Positions 41,519 through 50,973 of a DNA stretch of 64,000 nt are shown piece after piece. This DNA comes from Sphingomonas sp. (GTDB taxonomy: Bacteria > Pseudomonadota > Alphaproteobacteria > Sphingomonadales > Sphingomonadaceae): the NCBI GenBank assembly GCA_013001055.1, contig JABDNH010000003.1, positions 186,001 to 250,000 on the forward strand, read 5' to 3'. Every line of letters starts with the position of its first letter. Position 1 is the first letter of the stretch. The notes under the pieces are model-generated. The model did not search any database and had not been told where the DNA came from. It saw only the letters and a program-made list of their open reading frames with translations. Position numbers and translations under genes: made by a program.

Positions 41519-42112
41519 TTACTGGTCGAAATCGACGGTCGGCGCTTCTTCCGCGCCCTCGGCGGCTTCGAACGGCACCTTGGGCTCGGCGTCGTAGAAG
41601 ACCTTCGCACCGATGGCGTCGGGGAAAGTACGGATGGTCGTATTATACTGCCGCACTTCCTCGTTATAATCGCGCCGCGCCACGAGGATCGAATTCTCCG
41701 TCCCTTCGAGCTGCACCATCAGGTCGGCGAAACGCTCCTGGCTGGCAAGCTGCGGATAGCGTTCCATGATCACCGTGCCGAGCAGGCTGCGCGCATTGGC
41801 CAGCTGGCCCTGCGCATTCGCATAGGCTTGCACCGCCTCGGGATTGTCGAGCTGGTCGGGGCTGAGCTGCGCCGACGTCGCGCTGGCGCGCGCTTCGGTG
41901 ATCTGCGTCAGGATCTGCTCTTCGCTATCGGCTGCCGCCTGCACCGTCTCGACAAGGTTGCCGATGAGATCGTTGCGACGCTGATACTCGGCCTGCAGAT
42001 TCCCGAATGCCGCATTCACTTCCTCTTCGGCCGTGGGCACGCTGTTGAGGCCGCAACCGGCAAGGCTAAGCGCGGCAATCGGGGCCAGAATGGCCAGACG
42101 AAGTTTGCTCAT
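41519..42112 (-). CDS. lemA: LemA family protein
   Basis: CGLNSVPTAEEEVNAAFGNLQAEYQRRNDLIGNLVETVQ. Confidence 0.92.
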   Translation of the reverse strand: MSKLRLAILAPIAALSLAGCGLNSVPTAEEEVNAAFGNLQAEYQRRNDLIGNLVETVQAAADSEEQILTQITEARASATSAQLSPDQLDNPEAVQAYANAQGQLANARSLLGTVIMERYPQLASQERFADLMVQLEGTENSILVARRDYNEEVRQYNTTIRTFPDAIGAKVFYDAEPKVPFEAAEGAEEAPTVDFDQ

Positions 42113-42237
42113 ATTTCGAATTTCCCCATTTTTGTACTGTGTTACCCTAATAGGTAGGTATTGGAGGCCCCCCTTTCAATGTCGGAAAAATTTCATAAGG
42201 TGCCCATCGTCATCAAAATGAAGGGGGAATACAGGGC

Positions 42238-42666
42238 ATGTTGAAAGAATTTCGCGATTTTATCGCCAAGGGCAATGTCATCGATCTTGCTGTCGCGGTC
42301 ATTATCGGCGGCGCCTTTGCGCTCATCACCGCCAGCCTGACGGACGATATCATCATGCCGATCGTCGGCGCAATCTTCGGTGGCGCGGACTTCTCCAATT
42401 ACTTCACGCTCCTCAGCGACCTGCCAGAAGGATTCGAGGGAAACCCGAACAGCTATGCCGATCTCAAGGAAGCCGGCGCTGCGGTTGTCGGCTGGGGTCA
42501 ATTCATCACCGTGGTGATCAACTTCCTGATCCTCGCCTTCATCATTTTCATCATGGTCAAGCAGGTGAACAAGATGATCGCCAAGAAGGAAGAAGAAGCC
42601 GCCGATCCGGGTCCCAGCGAGACCGACCTCCTCAAGGAGATCCGCGACCTCCTCAAGAAGGACTAG
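42238..42666 (+). CDS. mscL: large-conductance mechanosensitive channel MscL
   Basis: [49 protein letters not shown]. Confidence 0.96.
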   Translation: MLKEFRDFIAKGNVIDLAVAVIIGGAFALITASLTDDIIMPIVGAIFGGADFSNYFTLLSDLPEGFEGNPNSYADLKEAGAAVVGWGQFITVVINFLILAFIIFIMVKQVNKMIAKKEEEAADPGPSETDLLKEIRDLLKKD

Positions 42667-42682
42667 TTCCAATCAAAGGTAA

Positions 42683-42711
42683 GGGCGCGGTCGGACATGA
42701 CCGCGCCTTTT
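42683..42711 (+). terminator. Rho-independent terminator after mscL
   Basis: ggcgcggtc / gaccgcgcc stem followed by tttt. Confidence 0.8.
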
Positions 42712-42718
42712 CGTACCT

Positions 42719-44743
42719 CTATTTCGGCATACCGCTAAAGCCCGCCGCCGCGCGCAGCTCATCGCCGTCCATGACATAGCCGTCGCTGACCACCGTCACG
42801 ACGCGGCGCAGCGCGCCAAGCTCTTCGCTCACGTCGCCATCGACCAGCACCATGTCGGCTTCCTTGCCGATGGTGATCGAGCCGGTGCGATCGTCGATTC
42901 CCACCAGCATGGCGGGGTAAAGCGTCGCGGTGCGCAGCGCCTCCTCCTTGGACAAGCCGGCAATTTCGTAGATCTCGATCTCGCGGACCAGTTCGAGCCC
43001 ATAGCCATCGGTGCCGGCCACCATCTTGATACCGTTGTCATCGAGCTTGCCGATAAGGTCGAGCATCTTCTGATAGCTTTTGCGCATATCATCGCGCGTC
43101 AGGTCGCCGAACAGCGGGTACCCCCCTTGGTTGAGCTGGCGTTCGAATACTGCGGGCAAGGTGCCAGCATAGGGTTGGTACGCCGGGGCCAGCTGCGGAT
43201 CGGTATAGGTGAAGCTGCCTTCGAAGATCATGATTGTCGGATCGACCCACGTGCCGCGCTCCTTGAGCAATGCAACAAAGTCGCTCATCACCTCGCCGTC
43301 GAGATCGACGTCCTTGGCATATTGCGCCGGCCCCTCGAAACGCGCCGCGGTGTTGGAGATATCGACCACGCTTTGCGGCAGCGCTTCCATCATGATGAAG
43401 TTGAGGTGCGTGACCTCGTCATACCCTGCCTTCACCGCCTCGGAGGGCCGCATCGTCGCGGGAACGTGGCCAAGGACATTGAGACCCAACCGGTGGGCCT
43501 CCTCGGCGGCCGGTGCGATCCAATCGGGGTTCATCGATGTGTAGAATTTCACGCCCCAGAGCCCGTTTTCATGCGCCTTGCGCACCGCGGCAATCGTCTC
43601 TTCCTCGCTTGACACAAGGTCGGCGCCCTGCGCGGAGAGCGGGTGCCTCTGGTCGATGATGGGGGTCCCGAATATCTCGGGCGCCACGATCCTGCCTTCG
43701 CGCTGCGCGGCGCCGAACCTCACCAGTTCGGCCGTACCGTTGCCCGGGCTACGGATGCTGGTCATCCCCGTTGCCATGTTTGCGAGCAGGTCATAGCCGT
43801 TGGAGAAATGTTTGTGCGCATCCCACAGGCCCGGCACCAGACTTTTGCCGGTGCCGTCGACCACCCGCCAGCCATTGCGCGGTGATATGCTGCCGACCGG
43901 GCCGACGGCCACGATCTTGCCATCGACCGCGGCAACCGACTGGTTAGGGACGAAAGCTCCGGCTTCGGCGTCGAACAGTAACACATTGTGAAACAGCACG
44001 GGTGCGCGTGCTTCTTCGGTCAGGAAGCGAGCTGCGATCGCCTCGGTCGCCTCTGCGGCCGCGTCTTCCTGCACGGCCTTGAGAGTCATGAAGTGCTCTT
44101 CATAGCCCTCGCGCATCAGTCCCATCCAGTTGATGGTAGCCAGATGGCGGCCGTCCTGGTCGAGCCAGACAGGCGTCGGATTGGTGGTGAGCCCGTCGAT
44201 GAACATAAGCTGCGCAGTAATGTCGCCATCATCGTCCTCGATGTCGACCGAAGGACCCATGCGCCTGGTTGCCTTGCCAGTGGGCAACAGGTCTACGTCA
44301 CCCGTCGGATACAGATATTCAGCCAGCAGCCCGAAGATCGCTTCGGGGCCGCCTCTGGGCAAATAGAAGCCTGAATCGCCCTCGCCCTGGTCAGCACCGC
44401 TATCCCAGCGCAGCTTGCCACCCTCGTTTGCCAGCGTTTCCGCGGCGTCGCCCGACGGCGTGACCCCGCGTATTTCAAGGCCGTGGATCCGGCCGTCCGG
44501 TCCAAGTTCGACCAGCGCATCGGTCTCGGTGATCCAGCCGCGCAAACTCTGCGATTTGCGAAACGCCTCTTCACCGCCTTGGGTGGTCCAGCGCCATTCG
44601 CTGCCGTGCTTATTGGTTTCCGAAACGATGATATATTGGGTCGCATTCTCGGGCGGCTCGAAGAGTTCGTCCTTGGGTACCGGTTGCGCCAATGCAGCGG
44701 TGGAAACAAAAAGTCCCGCAGTAAAAAGCGCCAGACGACCCAT
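42719..44743 (-). CDS. exported amidohydrolase family protein
   Basis: Signal peptide MGRLALFTAGLFVSTAALAQP; SLVPGLWDAHKHFS; MVAGTDGYG. Confidence 0.82.
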   Translation of the reverse strand: MGRLALFTAGLFVSTAALAQPVPKDELFEPPENATQYIIVSETNKHGSEWRWTTQGGEEAFRKSQSLRGWITETDALVELGPDGRIHGLEIRGVTPSGDAAETLANEGGKLRWDSGADQGEGDSGFYLPRGGPEAIFGLLAEYLYPTGDVDLLPTGKATRRMGPSVDIEDDDGDITAQLMFIDGLTTNPTPVWLDQDGRHLATINWMGLMREGYEEHFMTLKAVQEDAAAEATEAIAARFLTEEARAPVLFHNVLLFDAEAGAFVPNQSVAAVDGKIVAVGPVGSISPRNGWRVVDGTGKSLVPGLWDAHKHFSNGYDLLANMATGMTSIRSPGNGTAELVRFGAAQREGRIVAPEIFGTPIIDQRHPLSAQGADLVSSEEETIAAVRKAHENGLWGVKFYTSMNPDWIAPAAEEAHRLGLNVLGHVPATMRPSEAVKAGYDEVTHLNFIMMEALPQSVVDISNTAARFEGPAQYAKDVDLDGEVMSDFVALLKERGTWVDPTIMIFEGSFTYTDPQLAPAYQPYAGTLPAVFERQLNQGGYPLFGDLTRDDMRKSYQKMLDLIGKLDDNGIKMVAGTDGYGLELVREIEIYEIAGLSKEEALRTATLYPAMLVGIDDRTGSITIGKEADMVLVDGDVSEELGALRRVVTVVSDGYVMDGDELRAAAGFSGMPK

Positions 44744-44913
44744 ATTGATTCTCCCCTTCTTGACAGGCGAAACCATGCGCCTGCCCCTTGCTATCCGCAA
44801 GCGATTGAAGCGCCTACTTTAAATAAGGGTTCAATCTTGAAGATTAACTTGTTATAAGTCTTGCTTTCGGGGGCCGCCCATTTGCGGCGCGTCGCACAGG
44901 GAGTAAACGAAGC

Positions 44914-45186
44914 ATGTTCAAGAAATTTGCCACTGCGGCTGCAGCGCTGTCGCTGGTTGCCAGCACGAGCATCGCCAGCGCCGAAACGCGCCCGGCTGCC
45001 GCCGTTCCGGTTGTCGCCGCAAGCAGCGGCGCCGGCGCTTCGAACGCGATGCTGTATGATGACGATGACGGGTTTGAAGCCATCTATATCATCATCGGCG
45101 CCGTCATTATCGTGGCAGCTATCGCGTTCCTGATCGAGCAGGGTCTCGATGACGAAGATGACGATCTGCCGGTCAGCCTCGGCTAA
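44914..45186 (+). CDS. small exported membrane protein with acidic patches
   Basis: MFKKFATAAAALSLVASTSIASA signal; AIYIIIGAVIIVAAIAFLI TM; DDEDDD tail. Confidence 0.7.
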   Translation: MFKKFATAAAALSLVASTSIASAETRPAAAVPVVAASSGAGASNAMLYDDDDGFEAIYIIIGAVIIVAAIAFLIEQGLDDEDDDLPVSLG

Positions 45187-45211
45187 ACCTTTCGCGCTTC
45201 GCTAGCGCAGG

Positions 45212-45250
45212 GAAAAAAAGGAGCGGCCCGATGCGGCGGCTCCTTTTTTG
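45212..45250. terminator. Bidirectional terminator between the 44914 gene and the tmRNA
   Basis: aaaaaaggagc (45214-45224) / gctcctttttt (45239-45249). Confidence 0.8.
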
Positions 45251-45269
45251 TGCCTGAATGCGATGGAAA

Positions 45270-45625
45270 AAGTGGAGGGTTTCTGTTGCCCGGTACCCTC
45301 CGAACCGCTGGAATCCCCTTCTGTTGCCCGGTGGGGTCCGACCGCGCTTAAGACTTTGTAACTTTCGCCGTTAGGCTAATCGTTACGCAGCAATAGCGAG
45401 CGCCTCGTTATCGTTGGCACTTGTGAATATGAGCCGTCACGGTGGTCTCATACCGATCGGCAACCGAGCCTTTATTACACGCGTCGATCCTGTTTCACCC
45501 CCATCAGCAACCGCGTAAAACTGCGGTATTCGCGGCTGGTGGTGGAGGTGCCGGGGTACTGCCCCCCGGGTCCGCAATGCCTATTCCACTCGATCATCTA
45601 CCGACATAGCTGGCAAGCCAGCGAG
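45270..45625 (-). ncRNA. ssrA: tmRNA, circularly permuted two-piece alphaproteobacterial type
   Basis: Minus strand: acceptor piece ends CACCTCC-A-CCA at 45540; coding piece begins GGGGGTGAAACAGGATCGACGC at 45502 (7-bp acceptor stem GGGGGTG/CACCTCC); tag GCC AAC GAT AAC GAG GCG CTC GCT ATT GCT GCG TAA (ANDNEALAIAA*) at 45383-45418. Confidence 0.95.
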
Positions 45626-45746
45626 ACCAAGATAAGCACTATATGGTTGACAAACAACCATCATGACCGTTCGATACGCGGCGAGGAACCCTGGCGGTCC
45701 ATCCGCGTTGGAGCCTCGATTGGTAATGAGGACAGGAAGATAACTA

Positions 45747-45959
45747 TTGCGTGACGGGCGCAAAAGGTTGGTACTTCTCGCGGCGCCGTTGGCGCTGCTT
45801 TCGCTGTTGGCTTGCGGTGGAGACGCCGAAGGCACGTTGGCGGAGGGCGAGTATGATCCGGATGCGCCCAGCCTCGAGGAGGTCAGCAGTGATGCTGAGC
45901 TCGCCAATACAAATGACTCCATCGAGGAGCCCGTGGCCAATTCAGAGGTCGCGGAATAA
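45747..45959 (+). CDS. small acidic lipoprotein (family B, TTG start)
   Basis: LALLSLLAC lipobox; no Lys/Arg after Cys. Confidence 0.6.
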   Translation: MRDGRKRLVLLAAPLALLSLLACGGDAEGTLAEGEYDPDAPSLEEVSSDAELANTNDSIEEPVANSEVAE

Positions 45960-46011
45960 GGGCCCGCAAGAGGTCCGCATGTTCCAAAAATTCGAAGAAG
46001 GGGATTTTATT

Positions 46012-46260
46012 ATGAAGAAAGTTGTATTCGCCGTAGTCGGTGCCACCGCTCTTGGCCTTGCTGCCTGCAATCCGTCGGAAGACGCTGCTGGCGACGCCGT
46101 AGCCGAAGAAGCCGAAGCCCAGGAAGAAATTCTGGAAGAAGCTGCTGAAGGCGCAGAAGCAATGGGTGACGAAGCCACTGCCGAAGCGCTCGAAGAGCAG
46201 GCCGAACAGGTCGACGAAGCCGGTGAAGTTGCTGAAGAAGTCGCCGAAGGCGATATGTAA
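46012..46260 (+). CDS. small acidic lipoprotein (family B)
   Basis: MKKVVFAVVGATALGLAAC lipobox; Glu/Ala-rich, no Lys/Arg after Cys. Confidence 0.75.
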   Translation: MKKVVFAVVGATALGLAACNPSEDAAGDAVAEEAEAQEEILEEAAEGAEAMGDEATAEALEEQAEQVDEAGEVAEEVAEGDM

Positions 46261-46290
46261 TTCAATAATTCGTTGAATAGGAAAATTATC

Positions 46291-46527
46291 ATGAAGAAGA
46301 CTGTTTTCGCAATTGCCGGCGTTGCCGCCCTGGGCATGGCTGCCTGCTCGAACACCGAAGATGCTGCCAGCGACGTCGATGAGGCGATGGAAGCCGACGC
46401 CGAAGCGATGGACGACGAGATCGAAGCTGCTGGCGATGAGCTTGAAGCCGATACCGAGGCGACCGTTGAAGAAGCTGGTGACGAAGCTGCCGAAGCCGGT
46501 GCCGAAATCGAAGAAGCGACCGAATAG
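46291..46527 (+). CDS. small acidic lipoprotein (family B)
   Basis: MKKTVFAIAGVAALGMAAC lipobox; no Lys/Arg after Cys. Confidence 0.75.
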   Translation: MKKTVFAIAGVAALGMAACSNTEDAASDVDEAMEADAEAMDDEIEAAGDELEADTEATVEEAGDEAAEAGAEIEEATE

Positions 46528-46558
46528 TCGCTTTCTCGACCGATAAGGATTTGTTCAG

Positions 46559-46813
46559 ATGAAAAAACTGACCTTTGCGATGATGGGTGGCGTTGCGCTG
46601 ACGATTGCTGCCTGTTCCGGCACCGAAGAAGCGGCTGAAGAAGCCATGGAAAACGATGTCGGAGCGGAAGAAATTCTCGACAACGCCATCGAGGCTTCGA
46701 ACGAGGTCCTCGAAGAAGTGGTCGAGGAAGCAGAGCCGACGGCTCCGCCGCCCATTGCCGAAGAGGATCTTACGGTCGAGGATCAGGGCACCGAAGACGT
46801 TCCTGGCATGTAA
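46559..46813 (+). CDS. small acidic lipoprotein (family B)
   Basis: MKKLTFAMMGGVALTIAAC lipobox; no Lys/Arg after Cys. Confidence 0.75.
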   Translation: MKKLTFAMMGGVALTIAACSGTEEAAEEAMENDVGAEEILDNAIEASNEVLEEVVEEAEPTAPPPIAEEDLTVEDQGTEDVPGM

Positions 46814-46837
46814 GCCGCGCGTCTTTCGGACCAAAAA

Positions 46838-46868
46838 GAGGGGTCGGGCATTGTCCGGCCCCTTTTTT
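46838..46868 (+). terminator. Rho-independent terminator
   Basis: ggggtcggg/tccggcccc-type stem followed by tttttt. Confidence 0.85.
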
Positions 46869-46897
46869 GTCGCCGAGATGAGCGCTAGGCCCGGTCC

Positions 46898-47530
46898 ATG
46901 GATGACGCCAAACCTGCTGCCACGCTGATCGTCCTGCGCGATGCACCGAGCGGCCCACCTGAAATGCTGATGGTACGCCGCGATCGCGCCATGGCATTTG
47001 CGGCAGGTGCCTGGGTATGGCCTGGCGGACGCGTCGATCCGGAAGACCGTCTGGCCGCATTGGATGATCTCCACGCCGCGCAGATCGCTGCGGTTCGTGA
47101 AGCCACCGAAGAAGTTGCCATGCCGGCGCTCGATCCCAAGAGCCTCGTCCCCTTCGCCCGCTGGCTCCCCAAGTTCAACGTCGAGCGACGTTTCGACACC
47201 TGGTTCTTCCTGGCGCGCGCGCCGCGAGTCGACTGGACGCTCGATCTTCAGGACGGCGAGATTATCGATGCAATGTGGACTAGCGCACAGGCCATGCTGG
47301 ATCGGATTGCCTGCGGCGACGCCAGCGCCATCTTTCCCACGGTGCGCAACCTCGAGCGGCTTGCAGGGTTCGCGTCCATCGATGAAGCCTTCGCCGATGC
47401 CGCCGCGCACCCGACCGACCCCATCACCCCGTGGATCGAGACGCGAAACGGGGTAGATCATATCGTGATTCCCGAAGGGATGGGCTACCCGGTTACCGCA
47501 GAACCGCTGACCACCGCCACGCGTGCCTGA
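46898..47530 (+). CDS. NUDIX hydrolase
   Basis: MVRRDRAMAFAAGAWVWPGGRVDPEDR; AAVREATEEVAMPA. Confidence 0.85.
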   Translation: MDDAKPAATLIVLRDAPSGPPEMLMVRRDRAMAFAAGAWVWPGGRVDPEDRLAALDDLHAAQIAAVREATEEVAMPALDPKSLVPFARWLPKFNVERRFDTWFFLARAPRVDWTLDLQDGEIIDAMWTSAQAMLDRIACGDASAIFPTVRNLERLAGFASIDEAFADAAAHPTDPITPWIETRNGVDHIVIPEGMGYPVTAEPLTTATRA

Positions 47531-48260
47531 TCGCTTCCCCTGGAAAGGCTTGCTTATCCTCGCCTTGCTGGCGGCCGTGGCCATCGTCGGGTGGCGCGAA
47601 TATCAGCGATTGTTGCGCGAAGAGCCGCAACTCTTTCCTTGGACCCCGCTCGATCTGAACGATCCGGTTGGCAGTTTTACCGATGACAAGCTTGCCGCGC
47701 TGACAACGGATGCCCCGCGCTGCCGCGCGCTGCTCGAGGCGGCGGGAACTGGCGATGTACCGGCCCCAGCGATGGCGGCCGACACACCACAATGCGGCTA
47801 TCAAGACGGTATCCGCCTCGGTGCCGGCGACGGGTCTCGGCTGGACTATGGTGTTTCAATCACCGCCTGTCCCGTGGCCGCAGCACTCGCCCTGTGGGAG
47901 CGCGATATCCTCCAGCCTGCCGCAGCCCGTCATCTGGGATCCGCTGTCGTGCGCGTGCGCACGCTCGGCAGCTACAGTTGTCGACGCCTATATGGCCGTG
48001 CCGACGGCGCATGGAGTGAGCACGCCACCGCGAATGCCATCGACATATCGGGCTTTGATCTGGCCGATGGGCGCACCCTGACGCTGTCCGGCAACTGGGA
48101 CGGAACGCCTGGAGAAGCCGCCTTCCTGCGAGAGGTGCGCGATGGCGCCTGCACGCTTTTCCGCACGACCCTGTCACCCGATTACAACGCCGCGCACGCC
48201 GACCATCTTCATTTTGACATGGCCTCGGGACGCCCAGCGGGGTGGTCGATTTGCCGTTAG
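47523..48260 (+). CDS. extensin-family (extensin-like C-terminal) protein
   Basis: N-terminal TM; CGYQDGIRL, YSCRRLYGRADGAWSEHATANAIDISGFDLADGRTLTL, AHADHLHFDM. Confidence 0.85.
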   Translation: MPDRFPWKGLLILALLAAVAIVGWREYQRLLREEPQLFPWTPLDLNDPVGSFTDDKLAALTTDAPRCRALLEAAGTGDVPAPAMAADTPQCGYQDGIRLGAGDGSRLDYGVSITACPVAAALALWERDILQPAAARHLGSAVVRVRTLGSYSCRRLYGRADGAWSEHATANAIDISGFDLADGRTLTLSGNWDGTPGEAAFLREVRDGACTLFRTTLSPDYNAAHADHLHFDMASGRPAGWSICR

Positions 48261-48303
48261 AGGCGAGTCGCGCCTACGCCACACCCTGAGTCGCTGCGCT
48301 GCA

Positions 48304-48338
48304 ACAAAAAAGGGCCGCGGTTTCCCGCGACCCCTTCT
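48304..48338 (-). terminator. Terminator between extensin-like and SWIB genes
   Basis: Minus strand ggggtcgcgg gaaa ccgcggccc tttttt. Confidence 0.65.
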
Positions 48339-48355
48339 TGTCGATGATAGCGCCT

Positions 48356-48619
48356 CTAGCTGAGGTGCTTCGACAAATGTTTGTTCATTTCGAACATGGT
48401 GACCTTGTCCTGCCCGAAAATCGGACGGAGTTTGTCGTCAGCCATGATTTCCCGCTTATTCTGCGGATTTTGAAGATTATTAGCTTTGATGTACGTCCAC
48501 ATTTTCGAGACGACTTCGCTGCGCGGCAGCGGGGCGGGTCCCACGATTGCCGCCAGTTCGGACGACGGGGTTACCGGACGTGCAAGTCCACCACCTGCTT
48601 TGCGCTTTGAATCTGCCAT
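48356..48619 (-). CDS. SWIB/MDM2-domain protein
   Basis: LPRSEVVSKMWTYIKANNLQNPQNKREIMADDKLRPIFGQDKVTMFEMNKHLSKHL. Confidence 0.88.
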   Translation of the reverse strand: MADSKRKAGGGLARPVTPSSELAAIVGPAPLPRSEVVSKMWTYIKANNLQNPQNKREIMADDKLRPIFGQDKVTMFEMNKHLSKHLS

Positions 48620-48737
48620 TTGTTTTGGCCCTCCTGTTATTGTCATGAAAAAGTAGAGCGGGCTTTTCCTTCTTTGCCAAGAGAGAGAATCGCAAATTGT
48701 GGATAAGTTTTTCCCTTAGGCGCCCCTTAGGGCCGGT

Positions 48738-49565
48738 TTAGGCAGTCCGCGGGCCGAAAGGGACGATCTTGTTGGCTGCGTCATGACCGATATCAGCACT
48801 TCCGCCGTGTCGGATTCCCGACAGTTCGCACCAGCTTTTGACCATATCATCGAGCCCCTGCCCGAAAGGTACGTCATTCTCCGGAACGTCGCTGAAACGG
48901 CCATGCCGCAATCGCGCGACCCCGCGCACCTCCTCCTGCCCCGTGACGTGAAGAAGTGCACGGTCGGTGGCGTATAGATATTCGCCGACATCCTCGATCA
49001 GCAAGTCGACGCCGGTCAGCGTCGGCGCCATCGGTGTGCCGACGAGATGCGATAATACGGTGAGATTGAACGCCATGGCGGGAAGGCCTGGCGAAAGCCC
49101 AGGCTCAAGCGTCGCCTCGTCGCGCCGCATCAGCCACGCTAGCGCGCGGTCGAGCGCTTCTTCGCCGCCTTCGCGCGCGGCATCCTGTGGCATTGGTCCG
49201 TGCACCACGGCGCAGCCGACCTTGTGTAGCGCGGCGAGCAGAAAACCGGCGTCAGAGTACCCCATGTATGCCTTGCCCCGCGCAGCCTCAGGTAAGTCAG
49301 CCATCGCCGCTTCGGCGATCCGCCCTGCCCCGTAGCCGCCGCGCGCAAACCAGACCGCATCGACACGCTCATCCGCCATGACCCGACGCAGCGCATCCAG
49401 ACGCTCGGCATCGCTTCCGGCGAAATGCCCGTCATCGGCAAAACATTGAGGGTGCACGATCAGCTCGGCACCGGCGGCTTCGGCACGCGCCTGCACCAAC
49501 GGCACCAGCGATGCGTCCAACGCGCGCCCCGGTGCGACGACAGCAATGGTGGATGCCTTGCCCAT
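48738..49565 (-). CDS. S66-family LD-carboxypeptidase
   Basis: IAVVAPGRALDASL; DAVWFARGGYGAGRIAE; GYSDAGFLLAAL; LLIEDVGEYLYATDRAL. Confidence 0.85.
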   Translation of the reverse strand: MGKASTIAVVAPGRALDASLVPLVQARAEAAGAELIVHPQCFADDGHFAGSDAERLDALRRVMADERVDAVWFARGGYGAGRIAEAAMADLPEAARGKAYMGYSDAGFLLAALHKVGCAVVHGPMPQDAAREGGEEALDRALAWLMRRDEATLEPGLSPGLPAMAFNLTVLSHLVGTPMAPTLTGVDLLIEDVGEYLYATDRALLHVTGQEEVRGVARLRHGRFSDVPENDVPFGQGLDDMVKSWCELSGIRHGGSADIGHDAANKIVPFGPRTA

Positions 49566-49593
49566 ACACGCGCAATCGCATAGCGCGGAGCTA

Positions 49594-50973
49594 ATGACCA
49601 ACCACTATTTCTTCTGCGGCATTGGCGGCTCCGGAATGCTCCCGCTCGCTGCCATTTTGCGCGCCCGCGGTGCCAAGGTCTCGGGTTCGGATCGCAGTCT
49701 CGATGCGGGACGCATTGCGCCCAAGTTCGACTATCTGCGCAGTATGGGGATCGAGCTATTTGCGCAGGACGGTAGCGGACTGGCCGAGGGGATGACGTTG
49801 GTCGCCAGCGCGGCGGTCGAGGACACGGTGCCCGACATGGTCCGCGCAACCGAGCTTGGGCTTGATCGTGTGACCCGCCCCGAACTTCTTTCGCAGCAGT
49901 TGAACGCCGCCGCGAAATCGATCGCCATCGGCGGCACCAGCGGGAAATCGACGGTCACCGGTATGGTCGCCTGGATGCTGGTAGCCACGGGCCGCGAACC
50001 CACTGTCATGAATGGCGGCGTGATGAAGAATTTTGCGTCGCCCAGCGCACCCTTTGCTTCGGCCTTGTCGGGCGATCCCGACCTGTTTGTAGCCGAGGTC
50101 GACGAAAGCGATGGATCGATCGCGCTCTATACGCCTACGGTAGCGATCGTGAATAATGTCAGCCTCGACCATAAATCGATGGAGGAATTGCGGTCGCTGT
50201 TCGGCAATTTTCTCGATGCGGCTGATAAGGGCGCGGTCAATCGTGACGATGCCGAGGCGCTCGCGCTCGCAGAAGGCCGCGACCACGTTGCAACCTTCGG
50301 CTTCGACGGCGAAGCAACCTACCGCGGTTCTGATCTCCATCTCGAAGATATGGGGCTCACCTTCACGCTGCGGGCCAGGGGCGAGGTGGTGCCGGTCGCG
50401 CTTCCCATGCGCGGTCGCCACAATGCCGAGAACGCGTTGGCCGCGCTTGCGGCCGTCGGTGAACTCGGCGTCCCGCTCGAACAGGCTGCGGGCGCTTTGG
50501 CGCGCTTCCTGGGCCTCAAGCGCCGCCTCGAAAAAGTCGGCGAGGTTGCGGGCGTCGCGGTATATGACGATTTCGGCCACAATCCGGACAAGGTGCGCGC
50601 CACGTTACGCACGCTTTCCCACGATCCGCTGCTCATCATGTTCCAGCCGCACGGCTATGGTCCCTTGAAGCAGATGGGCGAGGAATTGGCTGCCGTCTTT
50701 GCCGAGCATCTCAAGTCCGGCGACAAGCTCTACTTTCCCGATCCCGTCTATCACGGCGGGACTGCAGACAAATCGCGCGGGTCGGACTGGTTGTCTGCCG
50801 AGGTCAGGAGAAATGGCGGCCAGGCGACGCACATTCCCGATCGGGACATCATCGCCGCGCGGCTTGCCGAAGAGGCCGAGCCGGGCGACACGATCCTTGT
50901 CATGGGAGCGCGCGACGATAGCCTGATCGCCTATGCGCAAGGCATTGTCGCGAGCCTTGCCGAGCGAAGCTGA
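49594..50973 (+). CDS. Mur ligase family protein, Mpl-like
   Basis: FFCGIGGSGMLPLAAILRARGAKVSGSD; AIGGTSGKSTVTGMVAWML; VYDDFGHNPDKVRATL. Confidence 0.85.
   Translation: MTNHYFFCGIGGSGMLPLAAILRARGAKVSGSDRSLDAGRIAPKFDYLRSMGIELFAQDGSGLAEGMTLVASAAVEDTVPDMVRATELGLDRVTRPELLSQQLNAAAKSIAIGGTSGKSTVTGMVAWMLVATGREPTVMNGGVMKNFASPSAPFASALSGDPDLFVAEVDESDGSIALYTPTVAIVNNVSLDHKSMEELRSLFGNFLDAADKGAVNRDDAEALALAEGRDHVATFGFDGEATYRGSDLHLEDMGLTFTLRARGEVVPVALPMRGRHNAENALAALAAVGELGVPLEQAAGALARFLGLKRRLEKVGEVAGVAVYDDFGHNPDKVRATLRTLSHDPLLIMFQPHGYGPLKQMGEELAAVFAEHLKSGDKLYFPDPVYHGGTADKSRGSDWLSAEVRRNGGQATHIPDRDIIAARLAEEAEPGDTILVMGARDDSLIAYAQGIVASLAERS

Noticed and set aside
40505-42157. 550-aa plus-strand ORF opposite TPM/TPM/LemA genes
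   Set aside because: Crosses three coherent minus-strand genes
46289-47584. 431-aa minus-strand ORF over acidic lipoproteins and NUDIX
   Set aside because: Crosses lipoprotein genes, a terminator and a NUDIX box; Arg/His-rich shadow
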